64,000 bases of DNA from Halobacteriales archaeon QS_4_69_31 (GTDB taxonomy: Archaea; Halobacteriota; Halobacteria; Halobacteriales; Haloarculaceae), in the NCBI GenBank assembly GCA_003021655.1, contig PXRP01000010.1, forward strand, positions 1 through 64,000, given 5' to 3'. The notes under the pieces are model-generated. The model was not told the DNA's origin, did not search any database, and saw only the letters and a program-made list of their open reading frames with translations. Below, piece after piece: positions 1 through 8,925 of this stretch (its first letter is position 1; each line of letters starts with the position of its first letter). A program made the translations under genes and the position numbers.

Positions 1-663
1 GATCAGCCCCCCCGGGGAGCCCTCCGCGACCAGCCGGCCGTCGTAGAGGACGCCCACGCGGTCGGCGATCTCCTCGACGACCGGGAGGATGTGCGTCGAG
101 AGGAACACGGTCGCCTCCTCGGCGGCGAGGTCGACGATCAGCTCCCGGAGCCTCTTGGCGGCGCGAGGGTCCAGTCCCGAGGTCGGCTCGTCGAGAAAGA
201 CGACCTCGGGGTCGTGCATGACCGCCTGCGCGAAGGCGGTCTTCCGGCGCATCCCCTTGGAGTAGCCGTCGATGCGGCGGTCGAGGTCGGCCGCTAGGTC
301 CAGATCCTCACAGACGCCGATGGCGCGGTCGGAAACCGCGGACCAGGGGATATCGCGGAGGTCGGCAGCGAACTGGAGCTGTTCGCGGCCCGTGAGTTCG
401 TTGTACAGCGGGGGCTCCTCCGGCATGAGACCGATGTGCTCGACCAGTTCGCGCCGGTGCCGGATGTCCGTGCCCGCGACCGTTCCCTGCCCCTCGGTCG
501 GCTCCACTAACCCGGTCAACATCCGCATCGTCGTCGTCTTGCCCGCGCCGTTCGGGCCGAGAAAGCCGTAGATCGTCCCCGCGTCGACGGACAGGTCCAG
601 CCCCCGCACCGCGGCCTGGTCACCGTAACGTTTGGTCAACCCGTCCGCCTCGATGACTCCCAC
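1..663 (-). CDS. ABC transporter ATP-binding protein (C-terminus outside window)
   Basis: ATPase subunit of an ABC transporter of the type that pairs with a separate membrane permease. Reading the minus strand shows in order a Walker A motif (GPNGAGKTT), a signature loop in the variant form YSKGM, Walker B (VVFLDEPTSGLDP) and an H-loop (STHIL). The gene runs off the window at base 1, so the last part is not seen. The GTG at 663 is chosen because a TATATC box at 684-689 lies about 25 nt upstream, as expected for a leaderless transcript; a GTG at 675 is the alternative. The substrate cannot be told; DrrA/CcmA-type exporters and gliding-type ATPases share this signature. Any permease partner would lie to the left. 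Confidence 0.85.
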   Translation of the reverse strand, partial: MGVIEADGLTKRYGDQAAVRGLDLSVDAGTIYGFLGPNGAGKTTTMRMLTGLVEPTEGQGTVAGTDIRHRRELVEHIGLMPEEPPLYNELTGREQLQFAADLRDIPWSAVSDRAIGVCEDLDLAADLDRRIDGYSKGMRRKTAFAQAVMHDPEVVFLDEPTSGLDPRAAKRLRELIVDLAAEEATVFLSTHILPVVEEIADRVGVLYDGRLVAEGSPGGLI

Positions 664-746
664 AGTGACAGCCACTACGGGGAGATATACCCCTAAGGGT
701 TCCGCTTCCCGACACGCCAGTGACACGGCCCCTCCGTGGGTCGACA

Positions 747-905
747 GGTTCCACGCGGACGGTGGGTCCGGCAGGCCTCCCGCGAGCGGTGAATCAGCAG
801 GCTCCGCTCGGAGGGTGGGCCGACAGGCTCCACGCGGTCAGTGGGTCCGGCAGGCTCCACGCGGTCAGTGGGTCCGGCAGGCTCCACGCGGTCAGTGGGT
901 CGGCA
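747..905. repeat. Six tandem 26-27-bp units running into the 3' end of the Nudix-like gene
   Basis: Six contiguous units are seen at 747-773, 774-799, 800-825, 826-852, 853-879 and 880-905. The units at 826 and 853 are identical; the one at 880 lacks one C; the three outer ones are diverged. The 880-905 unit is the 3' end of the neighbouring minus-strand gene and contains its stop codon (892-894) and last codons, so the array is made of copies of the gene terminus placed downstream of the stop. Confidence 0.9.
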
Positions 906-1374
906 GCGCCCGCTCGGGCAGCGTCGAGTGCCAGGTCGCGCCCTGGCCGGGCGTCCCGCCGGTCCGTTCGGCCGCGAAGACGACGACCAGCCGGTAGACC
1001 GGGTCCCGCTCGGGGCGGCTCTCGTCGGCGACCCCGAGGATCGTCGCGCGTTTGAGGTCGGTCAGCCGACACTCGACGCCGGTGTGCTCGGCCAGCGCCC
1101 GGCGGGTGCCCATCTCGATGGACTCGCCGACGCCCGGTCGCGCGTGCGGGACGACCCACCCCTCCTCGCCGTCGACCAGTAACACGTCGCCGACGTCATT
1201 GGAGATCTGCACGTAGACGTCCGCGAGCCCGGATTCGCACCGCTCTCTCGCGCGCTCGTAGGCGTCCGGGGAGACGCTCAGGGTCATCTGATTGACCGGG
1301 AACGACGCGTACCCCTCCTCCAGCGCACCCAGCCGTTCCGCGATCCTGTCTCCCGACAGGTCCGCAGCTGGCAT
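892..1374 (-). CDS. Nudix-like hydrolase with degenerate Nudix box
   Basis: 160-aa protein whose residues 81-100 match the Nudix box pattern in spacing (G81, E87, R92, E96, G99), but the usual REUXEE core reads RALAEH, so two of the conserved acidic residues are replaced (A93 and H97). Nudix proteins hydrolyse nucleoside diphosphates linked to another group; with the altered box the activity is uncertain. Start: ATG at 1374, about 25 nt after a TTTATTTG box (1395-1402); an upstream in-frame start at 1422 would put that promoter inside the gene. The 3' end runs into a tandem repeat made of copies of the gene's own end. It may be a haloarchaeal Nudix relative with a regulatory rather than catalytic role. 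Confidence 0.75.
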   Translation of the reverse strand: MPAADLSGDRIAERLGALEEGYASFPVNQMTLSVSPDAYERARERCESGLADVYVQISNDVGDVLLVDGEEGWVVPHARPGVGESIEMGTRRALAEHTGVECRLTDLKRATILGVADESRPERDPVYRLVVVFAAERTGGTPGQGATWHSTLPERALPTH

Positions 1375-1482
1375 TTGTCCGCATCTGCGCGTCCGAACAA
1401 ATAAATCCAGCCATTCGTTCACCCCCCGAGCCGTCCGGCGTCGGGCCGTTCGGCCGCTCGCGATCCCCTCGATGTCGCCGGG

Positions 1483-3303
1483 TTAGACGTGCTCGTCGAG
1501 GAAGTCGACGACCGCCGTGTAGGCCTCGATGCGGTTCTCCAGTTTGGTGATGCCGTGGCCCTCGTCCCCGAAGACGAGTTTCTCGACGGGGACGCCCTGC
1601 TCGCGGGCCTTGTCGGCGATCTGTTCGGCCTCGCCGACGGGCACCCGGGGGTCGTTCGCCCCGTGGAGGACGAACAGCGGCGCCTCGATGGCCTCGATGT
1701 TGTTGATAGGCGAGACGGATTCGAGGAACTCCCGGTCCTCGGCGAGCGAGCCGTACTCGGCCTCGCGGAGTTCGCGCCGCCACGACCCCGTGTTCTCCAG
1801 GAACGTGACGAAGTTGGCGATGCCGACCACGTCGACGCCTGCCGCCCAGAGGTCGGGGTACTCGGTGAGCGCCGCCAGCACCATGAACCCGCCGTACGAG
1901 CCACCCATCGCCACGATCCGGTCCGGGTCGACCGCCCCGTGGTCGGTGAGCCAGTCGACGGCCGCCGCCAGGTCGGCCACCGAGTCCATCCGCTTCTCGA
2001 CGTCGTCGAGGTGGGTGTACTCGCGGCCGTAGCCCGTCGACCCCCGGACGTTGGGCTCGAAGACGGCGTACCCCCGCGAGAGGAAGTACTGGAGGAGCCC
2101 GCCGAACGACGGGCGGCGCTGGCTCTCGGGTCCGCCGTGGACGTGGACGACCACAGGCGTCTCGCCGGCCGTCCGCTCCCGGGGCAGCGAGAAGAACCCC
2201 GGGATCGACCGGTCGTCGAAGGTCGGGTAGCGCACCAGTTCGGGTTCGACGAACGTCTCGGGTGGGATGCCGGCGGTCGAGGCGTGCGTCCAGCGTTCGG
2301 TCTCGCCGGTCGCGAACTCGACGACGTAGACGTTGGTGTTGGTCCCGCGGCCCGACGCCGAGAGCGCGTAGCGGTCGGCGCCGTCGTCGAAACTGACGCC
2401 GCCGGCGACGCCGTCGGGCAGGTCCGGCGCCGGCACCTCCTCGATCGTCGTCGGCCCGTCGAGTTCGCCCGCGGTCAGTTCGGTGTAGCCGTCGACGTTC
2501 CGCGAGTAGACCAGCCGGCCGGTCTCGTCGTCCAGCGCGACGCCGTCGACGTTCCACTCGCCGCCCTCGCGGACGGTCTCTAGGGCCGCGCCGACGTCGT
2601 CTGCTCCGGCCGCGGTCGCCAGGTCGAGCCGCGCCAGGTAGGTCGTGTCCGCTCCGTAGTCGGTGACGAGATACAGGGCGTCGCCGTCCGGGCCCCACTG
2701 CGTACTCGAAAAGCGGACGTCGCCCTCGTGGGGTGTGACGTGGGTCAGCTCGCCCGATTCCAGGTCGAGGACGGAGACGTCCTGGTCGAAGCTCCAGTGG
2801 GCCTGCGAGACGACGAGCCGGGAGTCGTCGGGCGACCAGCCCCCGACCGAGAACCAGCCGTCGCCCTCGTAGACCAGTGTCGCGTCGTCGCCGGTCTCGT
2901 CGCGTCCCTGGACGTAGACGTCGAAGACGGACTCGTCGCGGCGGTTCGAGGCAAAGGCCAGCCGGTCGCCGTCGTGTGACCAGCCGCCCCAGCGGTGTTT
3001 GGCGTCCGGACGGCGGGTGAGGTCCGTGACCGCCCCGTCGCCGGGGTCGAGCCGGAACAGCTGTGCGCGCTCGTTGCCCCCCTCGTCCATGCCGAAGACC
3101 AGCTCACTGCGCTCGGGCGACCAGGAGGCGAAACTCACCTGCTCGTCGGCGAACGTGCGCTGGACGGGCCAGGCCCCCGGTTCCTCGAGCGTCCAGACCT
3201 GCGCGACGCCGGTCGTGTCGAGCAGGAACGAGAGGTCGCCGTCCGGGGAAAAGGACGCCCCGTAGGCGCTCCGGATCGTGAGATACCGGTCGAGGTCGTA
3301 CAT
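1483..3303 (-). CDS. S9 family serine peptidase (prolyl oligopeptidase / acylaminoacyl-peptidase type)
   Basis: 606-aa protein with an N-terminal beta-propeller-like half (repeated WSPD/WSHD and FxSDR-type strands, about residues 15-340) and a C-terminal alpha/beta hydrolase. The catalytic triad is visible: Ser469 in GGSYGGFM, Asp551 in NDPRVP, His583 in DEGHG. Members cleave short peptides or acyl-amino acids in the cytoplasm; no signal peptide is seen. The start at 3303 (MYDLDRYLT) fits the family N-terminus, while the reading frame stays open upstream to 3408. It stands alone between convergent or same-strand neighbours with ordinary gaps. Confidence 0.92.
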   Translation of the reverse strand: MYDLDRYLTIRSAYGASFSPDGDLSFLLDTTGVAQVWTLEEPGAWPVQRTFADEQVSFASWSPERSELVFGMDEGGNERAQLFRLDPGDGAVTDLTRRPDAKHRWGGWSHDGDRLAFASNRRDESVFDVYVQGRDETGDDATLVYEGDGWFSVGGWSPDDSRLVVSQAHWSFDQDVSVLDLESGELTHVTPHEGDVRFSSTQWGPDGDALYLVTDYGADTTYLARLDLATAAGADDVGAALETVREGGEWNVDGVALDDETGRLVYSRNVDGYTELTAGELDGPTTIEEVPAPDLPDGVAGGVSFDDGADRYALSASGRGTNTNVYVVEFATGETERWTHASTAGIPPETFVEPELVRYPTFDDRSIPGFFSLPRERTAGETPVVVHVHGGPESQRRPSFGGLLQYFLSRGYAVFEPNVRGSTGYGREYTHLDDVEKRMDSVADLAAAVDWLTDHGAVDPDRIVAMGGSYGGFMVLAALTEYPDLWAAGVDVVGIANFVTFLENTGSWRRELREAEYGSLAEDREFLESVSPINNIEAIEAPLFVLHGANDPRVPVGEAEQIADKAREQGVPVEKLVFGDEGHGITKLENRIEAYTAVVDFLDEHV

Positions 3304-3364
3304 ACGCGGTCGAGGACCGGCGAGGTCAAAGACCCTTCGGGAAGCGACGCTCCATCCCGGCCGC

Positions 3365-4114
3365 TCACGCCCGGGCGGTCGGCGACCCGCGGAGGGCCGA
3401 GCGGGCACACGGCCCGTACCGGAGTCCGAGGCTCCGCCGCTCGCCGTCGTCCGGGTCGGGGTAGGACTCCCCGCACTGGTTGCCCGAGGAGTCGAGGTGG
3501 TCCGAGCGACCGGACTCCCAGAGGTAGCTCCCGACCATCGGGCTCGCGACGACGCGCTCGCCGTCGACGGACGCGCTGCCGTGGTCGTGCGAGAGGCCCA
3601 GCGCGTGCCCGCACTCGTGGAGCACCAGCTGGACCACCGCGTTCGTGACCGAGTAGGGGACGACCCCGGACGTCTCGGCGGCCGGCGGCGCGTCGGCGAG
3701 TTTCGCCGCGCCGGTCACCGCGGCGACGGTCGGCCGCCCGTACCCGGCCGGCTGGACCGTCGGGTCGCCGTCGGTCACGAGGAGGTTGACGCCGTCGACG
3801 GGGTCGACGTCCCGGACGCCGGTCACGCCCGCGAGGACGATCCGCGGCCAGAGGTTCGCGAGCACGGCCCGGCCGCCTTCCCGGGGCAGCGAGACGGTCC
3901 GCTCGGCGAACTGGACCTCGACGCCGCCGACCACCGGGTCCAGCGCCGCCGTCAAGTACTCCCGGACGGTCGACCGGACGCCGTCGTAGGCCGCCGCCTG
4001 CTCGCTCCGCCAGACCCGGACGACGAGCGTGTCGGTGGGCCTGCCGGCCGTCCGTCCCAGCGCGCCCAGCGAGAGAACCGTCCCGGCACTCGCCAGGAGT
4101 TCCCGTCGATTCAC
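3365..4114 (-). CDS. Tat-exported metzincin-like zinc metalloprotease
   Basis: 249 aa. The N-terminus has twin arginines followed by a hydrophobic stretch (NRRELLAS, residues 2-9, then to about 20), a Tat-type export signal. The metzincin zinc site HEXXHXXGXXHD is present at 166-177 (H166, E167, H170, H176, D177) and a SPM sequence at 191-193 could be the Met-turn. Four cysteines in the C-terminal half (C168, then two near 214-240) could form a disulphide. This points to an extracellular protease or a zinc-binding remnant of one; substrate unknown. A TTTATGC box at 4141-4147 lies about 27 nt before the ATG at 4114. Confidence 0.8.
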   Translation of the reverse strand: MNRRELLASAGTVLSLGALGRTAGRPTDTLVVRVWRSEQAAAYDGVRSTVREYLTAALDPVVGGVEVQFAERTVSLPREGGRAVLANLWPRIVLAGVTGVRDVDPVDGVNLLVTDGDPTVQPAGYGRPTVAAVTGAAKLADAPPAAETSGVVPYSVTNAVVQLVLHECGHALGLSHDHGSASVDGERVVASPMVGSYLWESGRSDHLDSSGNQCGESYPDPDDGERRSLGLRYGPCARSALRGSPTARA

Positions 4115-4296
4115 GCTCGCTGTGATCCCCGAAGCTCGGCATAAATGTTCGGCCCCGATTATACTGTTTGATTGTGGTATACGACAGGATACCAGGCCGC
4201 AACCGGCGAGGCGGAGCCAGACCGCCGGACCGCGGCGTGGGCGGCGGAGACGGTCGATGGGGTGGATTTTTGAAACCCCGCGCCGTCACGGGGTGT

Positions 4297-5355
4297 ATGC
4301 GCGTCGCGTTCGTCTCGATGGAGACGACCCACTACCGGGACCGCGACGGGTCACATCGGTTCGAACGCGTCGCCCGGCACCTGGCGGGTCGGGGCCACGA
4401 CGTGACGGTCTACTGCGCGCGGTGGTGGGACGGCTACGAGGAGGCCGTCGAGCGCGACGGCGTCACCTACCGGGCGGTGACCGTCTCGCCGGCGATCACC
4501 TCCTTCACCGCCAGGGTGCCGGCGCTTTTGGCCATGGACCGCCCGGACGTGATACACGTCCGGCCGGACCCGCCGGTCTGTGTGACCGCGGCGGCCGTCG
4601 GCGGGACGCTCGCTCGCGCGCCGCTGGTCGCCGAGTGGTACGGCGACGAGGACATCGAGGACGCCCGGTTCTACGAGCGGACCGCGACGACCCCCGACAT
4701 GGTGGTGACCCCCTCGGAACTGGTTCGGACGGTCGTCAGGGAACTCGGGGGGACCGCCGAGACGACGACGGTCATCCCCGAGAGCATCGATATGACCGCG
4801 GTCCGGACGGTCGACCCCGCCGAGGAGACCGACGTCGTCTACGCCCACCCGCTGGACGGGAGCGCCAGCGCCGAGAGCCTCCTGCTCGGGCTGGCGGAGT
4901 TGCGCGACCACGAGTGGTCGGCGACGGTCATCGGCGACGGCTCACAGCGCGCGGACTACGAGCGCCAGGCCGCCGACCTCCGCATCGACGACCGCATCAC
5001 CTTCGCCGGCGCCTGTGACCGCGAGCGGCGGGTCGCCCTCTACAAGGGCGCCCACGCGTTCGTCCAGACCGCCCGGCGGTCGTGTTTCGCCACCGAGTTC
5101 CTCTGGGCGCTGGCGTGTGGCTGTGTCGGCATCGTCGAGTACCAGGCCGAGTCCAGCGCCCACGAACTCGTCGAGAACCACGAGCGCAGTTTCCGCGTGA
5201 CCAACCCACAGCAACTGGCCGACGCCATCGTCGACGCCGGCGAGTTCGAGCGCATGACCGTCGACGAGGACTGGCGGGGGTACGACCACGACGCCGCCCT
5301 CGAACAGTATCTCCAGGTCTACCGCGACCTGCAGGCCGACCGCGGCATGCTCTGA
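4297..5355 (+). CDS. Family 4-type glycosyltransferase
   Basis: 352-aa GT-B fold enzyme. The N-terminal domain begins MRVAFVSMET and contains LAGRGHDVTVY, typical of nucleotide-sugar-dependent retaining transferases; the C-terminal part contains a second nucleotide-binding-type domain with the TEFLWALACGC and EYQAES segments in place of the classic EGFGxxxxE loop. Donor and acceptor are unknown; surface glycan or glycolipid synthesis is likely. The ATG at 4297 is chosen over the open frame from 4168 because the family N-terminus starts there and a GGATTTTTGAAA box lies about 28 nt upstream. Another glycosyltransferase of this type lies at 21233. Confidence 0.85.
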   Translation: MRVAFVSMETTHYRDRDGSHRFERVARHLAGRGHDVTVYCARWWDGYEEAVERDGVTYRAVTVSPAITSFTARVPALLAMDRPDVIHVRPDPPVCVTAAAVGGTLARAPLVAEWYGDEDIEDARFYERTATTPDMVVTPSELVRTVVRELGGTAETTTVIPESIDMTAVRTVDPAEETDVVYAHPLDGSASAESLLLGLAELRDHEWSATVIGDGSQRADYERQAADLRIDDRITFAGACDRERRVALYKGAHAFVQTARRSCFATEFLWALACGCVGIVEYQAESSAHELVENHERSFRVTNPQQLADAIVDAGEFERMTVDEDWRGYDHDAALEQYLQVYRDLQADRGML

Positions 5356-5367
5356 GGGCGAGGGTGC

Positions 5368-5721
5368 TCACGGGTCGTCGGGCAGCGGGTGGCGAAACGT
5401 CTGGCACTCGACGGTCCGCCCGTCGGGGTCGTCGGCGAAAAACTGGTAGATGTCGTACTCGGGGTTGTCCTCGGGCGCCCCCCTGGCGCGGTCAGCGAGG
5501 CAGTCGTAGACGGCGTCGACCGCCGCGCGGTCCTCGTAGTAGAAGGTGAGGATCCCGCAGTCGTCGGCCGTCGCCCGCTCGCAGAAGCCGAATTTGAACC
5601 CGTCGTGGGCGAGGATCCTGCAATCGCCCTGGTCGAGCCACACCTCGGCCCCGACGGTCTTGCGGTAGAACTCCACGATGCGGTCCAGGTCGCCCGTCCG
5701 GAAGAAGACGATCCCGCTCAT
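5368..5721 (-). CDS. VOC family (glyoxalase/bleomycin resistance-like) protein
   Basis: 117-aa protein with the beta-alpha-beta-beta-beta pattern of the vicinal oxygen chelate fold: MSGIVFFRTGDLDRIVEFYRK-type start, then FKFGFCER and the closing DPDGRTVECQTF strand. Such proteins bind a divalent metal and act as lyases, isomerases or dioxygenases, or bind ligands. Specific activity cannot be read from sequence. The ORF extends upstream in frame to 6015, but the fold begins exactly at the ATG at 5721. It is convergent with the glycosyltransferase, 12 bp away. Confidence 0.85.
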   Translation of the reverse strand: MSGIVFFRTGDLDRIVEFYRKTVGAEVWLDQGDCRILAHDGFKFGFCERATADDCGILTFYYEDRAAVDAVYDCLADRARGAPEDNPEYDIYQFFADDPDGRTVECQTFRHPLPDDP

Positions 5722-5817
5722 ACCGGTCGGTGGCGGCCCGGCCGGATAGCTGTTTCCGTGCCGATAGGCCCGCCGGGCAACCGGGACGGTTATCCGTGCC
5801 GGTCGGTGAGTGCAACT

Positions 5818-5982
5818 GTGACTGGTCCCGACGCGCCCCCTCCAACGCTGACGAGCGAGACGTACCACATCACCCTCGACGGCGGCCGCGAGTCGTTCTA
5901 CGCGCTCAGCATCGAACGCGAGGACAGCGACACCGCGTGGCTCATGTCCGACACCGCCCGCTCGCTCACCGAGATGCGCTAA
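5818..5982 (+). CDS. Small conserved haloarchaeal protein (54 aa)
   Basis: Begins with GTG at 5818 and reads through an amphipathic core containing ETYHITLDGG, RESFYALSIER and SDTAWLMSDT. The composition, acidic and with normal codon use, and the pattern of two beta strands plus a short helix look like a real small protein; small proteins of this kind are common in haloarchaea. It is divergent from the VOC gene, with starts 96 bp apart. Function unknown. Confidence 0.6.
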   Translation: MTGPDAPPPTLTSETYHITLDGGRESFYALSIEREDSDTAWLMSDTARSLTEMR

Positions 5983-6042
5983 CGACCTGGAGCGTCCGGG
6001 CCCCCGTCCGGTCACCGGGCGGTTGGTCCCGCGGCGTGACGG

Positions 6043-6183
6043 TCAGTCGACGAGTTGCCCACGTAGGAATAGCCACTCGCCGCCGCCGAGTTCGTCGCCG
6101 GCCAGCGCCTCGACGAACGGGACCTCGTCGCCGGTGTCGCGCTCGCTGTCGCAGGCCTCCGCGACGGCGTCGTGGCCCGACAT
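6043..6183 (-). CDS. Possible 46-aa acidic small protein
   Basis: Open reading frame from the ATG at 6183 to TGA at 6043, encoding an acidic peptide ending GEWLFLRGQLVD. An in-frame stop lies a few codons upstream, so the ATG is the only start. It follows the folCP gene and a second mini-ORF on the same strand. Codon use is consistent with coding, but there is no recognisable domain. Confidence 0.35.
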   Translation of the reverse strand: MSGHDAVAEACDSERDTGDEVPFVEALAGDELGGGEWLFLRGQLVD

Positions 6184-6195
6184 GGCCGTCCGGTG

Positions 6196-6318
6196 TCACT
6201 CGTTTCCGTCGCGGCCCTCGGAGTCGTCCGTGGGTCGTGACACGGCGTCGAACGCAAAGTCGGTCGGGTCGCGACCGTCGTCGGGAGCTTTCGCGACGCG
6301 GACAGCGTCGGACGTCAC
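6196..6318 (-). CDS. Possible 40-aa ORF overlapping the folCP stop; contains a copy of the folCP tail
   Basis: A GTG at 6318 overlaps the folCP stop codon and opens a 40-codon frame to 6196. The first residues (AVRVAKAPDDG) copy the FolP C-terminus (AVRVAKAADDP): bases 6277-6307 match 6336-6366 at 28 of 31 positions. It may be a translated gene-tail duplication or simply non-coding repeat. Confidence 0.3.
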   Translation of the reverse strand: MTSDAVRVAKAPDDGRDPTDFAFDAVSRPTDDSEGRDGNE

Positions 6319-8822
6319 TCTTCGAACGCGGCAGGGTCGTCGGCGGCTTTCGCGACGCGGACGGCGGCGACGTTCTCGGCGGCGTCGTGGACGCGGACCA
6401 CGTCGGCACCGCGGTCGGCGGCGACGGCCGTCGCGGCGACGGTCTCGTGGAGGGCCTCGCCGGGGTCGGCGCCGGCGAGTTCGAACATCGACTTGTGGGA
6501 GTGTCCGACGAGAACCGGACAGCCCAGTGCCCGGAGTTCGTCGATCCGGCCCAGCAACTCGAAGCTCTCGGCGGCGGACTTGCCGAAACCGAGGCCGGGG
6601 TCGACCAGTATCTGCGAGCGGTCCAGGCCTGCCTTCTCGGCCAGCAGGACCCGCTCGGTGAGGTAGTCGAGGACGTCGGTCACGACGTCGTCGTAGTGGA
6701 CCTCGCTGTCGGGGTCGACCGGCACCTCGATGCTGTGCATCACGACCACCGGGACGTCGTAGTCGGCGGCGACCAGCCGCATCTCCGGGTCTTCGAGCCC
6801 GGAGACGTCGTTGAGGAGGTCCGCGCCGGCGTCCAGGGCCGCGCGGGCCACCTCGGCTTTCCGCGTGTCGACCGAGACCATCGCATCGAGGTCCGCGATT
6901 GCCTCGATGACGGGGACGACCCGCTCTATCTCATCCTCGACCGGGACGGGGTCGGCGCCGGGCCTGGTCGACTCGCCGCCGATGTCGAGGATGTCGACCC
7001 CGGCCGCGACCATCCGCTCGGCGCGCTCGCGTGCGGCCGCGCGTTCGTTGTACTCGCCGCCGTCGTGGAAGCTGTCGGGCGTGATGTTCAGGATGCCCAT
7101 GACCGCGGTGCCGTCTGCCCAGGGGTAGCCCCGCCGGGCGGCCGCGGCGTCGGGGTCGGTCCCGACCGCCAGCGTCTCCCGGAGGTCGTCTGCCAGCGGG
7201 GCCAGTCCGTGCGCCCGGTCTTCCAGTTCGTCGGCCAGCCGCTCGTACTGGGCGAGGGTGCCCATCATCACCGCCTCGACGGTCTCCTGGCTCTGGCCGT
7301 CCAGCGCCGAGAGCGCACACTCACCGCCCAGCGAGAGCAACGCCTCCCTGAGATGGCGGGCCTGGCCTGGCCGGACGCGCGTGCGCACTACCCGGTGGAC
7401 GGCCTCGCCGCGCACCCGCCGGGCCGCCTCGTCGGTCACGTCGGCCGCCTCCAGGGCGTCGGCGGCGGCCGCGACGGAGTCGACCCGCTGGGGGACCGTC
7501 GGGCGCGCCCAGCGGGCCCGCGCCTCTGCGACGGTATGTAGCGACCCCGTCACGAGGACGGCGTCGTCGGCGCCGGCCGCCGCCAGCGCCGCCGCCAGCG
7601 CGTCGGCCACGTCGGGCCGGGTTTCGACGGCGGCGTCGGTCTCCCGTTCGAACGCGCGTGCGACCACGCGCTCGTCCTCGCTGCGGTCGTGGTCCGGGCG
7701 GGTCGCCAGCACGCGGGCCGGGTCCACCCCGCCGACGGCCGCCGCGACGCCGGGGTGGTCCTTGTCCGCCATCGCGCCGGCGACGACGTGCAGGTCGTCG
7801 TACGCGAAGCTGTCGAAGACCTCGACGGCCGTCGCGCAGCCGCCGGGGTTGTGCGCGCCGTCGAGGACGACCAGCGGCTCCCGGCCCATCACCTCGAACC
7901 GGCCCGGCCAGTGGGCATTGCGCAGGCCGCGCTCGACGGCCGTCCGGGGGTCGTCGGCCGGCGCCCCCAGGCGGTCGATGACCTGGTGGGCCAGCGTGGC
8001 CGCGACGCCGGCGTTTCGCGCCTGATGGGTCCCGAGGAGGGGCAGGCGCGTCTCGACCGTCCAGCCGCCCTCACCGTCGCTTTCCTCTGGCGATTCGACC
8101 GTGACGGCCCACTCCAGTCCCTCGCGGCCGCCGTCGGTGACCGCCACGTCCCCCTCGACGGGGCCGTCGGCGTTGACGACTCTGCGGACGGCGTCGACCT
8201 CGTCTTCGATGGCGGCGAACGCTTCGGCGTCGGCGGCGGTCACCAGGGGCGCGTCGGCCGGCGCGACGGCGGCCGCGTCGCGGGCGATCTCCTCGACGGT
8301 GTCGCCGAGGACGTCGGTGTGTTCGAGCGTCACGCTCGTGACGGCGCTCGCGACGGGGTCGACGACGCTCGTGGCGTCGAGGCTGCCGCCGATACCGACC
8401 TCCAGCACCGCGACGTCGACGTCCTGGCGGTCGAACTCCCACAGCGCCAGCGCGGTCAGCGCCTCGAAGAACGTCGGCGAGTCGCCGTCGGTCGCCCGCT
8501 CTGTGGCGTACTCGCGGGTCCGCTCGACGAACGCCGCGACGGCCTCTCTCGACACCGTCCGGCCGTCGACCCGGACCCGCTCGCGGACTTCGTCGAGGTG
8601 TGGCGAGGTGTACAGCCCCACCGAGAGTCCGGCCTCGCGGAGCGCGCGCTCGACCATCCGCGCCGTGCTCCCTTTCCCGTTCGACCCCGCGACCTGCACG
8701 CACGCCAGGTCCGCCTGGGGGTCGCCCAGGTGGGCCAGGAGGTCCCGCGTCGGGGCCAGCCCCGGCCGCGGCGCAAACCGCTTGAGGTCGAACAGGACGT
8801 TCGCGGCCTCGTGAAACTCCAT
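6315..8822 (-). CDS. folCP: Bifunctional folylpolyglutamate synthase-dihydropteroate synthase (FolC-FolP fusion)
   Basis: 835 aa. Residues 1-about 430 are a FolC/Mur-ligase domain: P-loop GSNGKGST with K50, then the family motifs CxEVGIGG-like VLEVGIGGSLDATS and LDGAHNPGG. Residues about 430-565 form a linker domain with a helical repeat-like composition. Residues about 572-835 are dihydropteroate synthase (GILNITPDSF, DIGGESTRPGA, DPGLGFGK, LVGHSHKS). FolP joins p-aminobenzoate to the pterin; FolC adds glutamate. A FolC-FolP fusion is known from Haloferax volcanii. ATG at 8822 is chosen as the family start, though the frame is open to 8936. p-Aminobenzoate comes from chorismate, fitting the aromatic neighbourhood. 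Confidence 0.93.
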   Translation of the reverse strand: MEFHEAANVLFDLKRFAPRPGLAPTRDLLAHLGDPQADLACVQVAGSNGKGSTARMVERALREAGLSVGLYTSPHLDEVRERVRVDGRTVSREAVAAFVERTREYATERATDGDSPTFFEALTALALWEFDRQDVDVAVLEVGIGGSLDATSVVDPVASAVTSVTLEHTDVLGDTVEEIARDAAAVAPADAPLVTAADAEAFAAIEDEVDAVRRVVNADGPVEGDVAVTDGGREGLEWAVTVESPEESDGEGGWTVETRLPLLGTHQARNAGVAATLAHQVIDRLGAPADDPRTAVERGLRNAHWPGRFEVMGREPLVVLDGAHNPGGCATAVEVFDSFAYDDLHVVAGAMADKDHPGVAAAVGGVDPARVLATRPDHDRSEDERVVARAFERETDAAVETRPDVADALAAALAAAGADDAVLVTGSLHTVAEARARWARPTVPQRVDSVAAAADALEAADVTDEAARRVRGEAVHRVVRTRVRPGQARHLREALLSLGGECALSALDGQSQETVEAVMMGTLAQYERLADELEDRAHGLAPLADDLRETLAVGTDPDAAAARRGYPWADGTAVMGILNITPDSFHDGGEYNERAAARERAERMVAAGVDILDIGGESTRPGADPVPVEDEIERVVPVIEAIADLDAMVSVDTRKAEVARAALDAGADLLNDVSGLEDPEMRLVAADYDVPVVVMHSIEVPVDPDSEVHYDDVVTDVLDYLTERVLLAEKAGLDRSQILVDPGLGFGKSAAESFELLGRIDELRALGCPVLVGHSHKSMFELAGADPGEALHETVAATAVAADRGADVVRVHDAAENVAAVRVAKAADDPAAFEE

Positions 8823-8925
8823 GCCTGTGCCATCCCCACCGTCGCGCTTTAGCCTGTCGGATGCCTGGACCGTCCGGGGGCGGGGAGCGCATCGGCCCCA
8901 GACCGTGCGGTCCCGTGACGCAAGC

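Noticed and set aside
747-905. Tandem units as a CRISPR array
   Set aside because: The units are contiguous with no spacers, and one unit is part of a gene.
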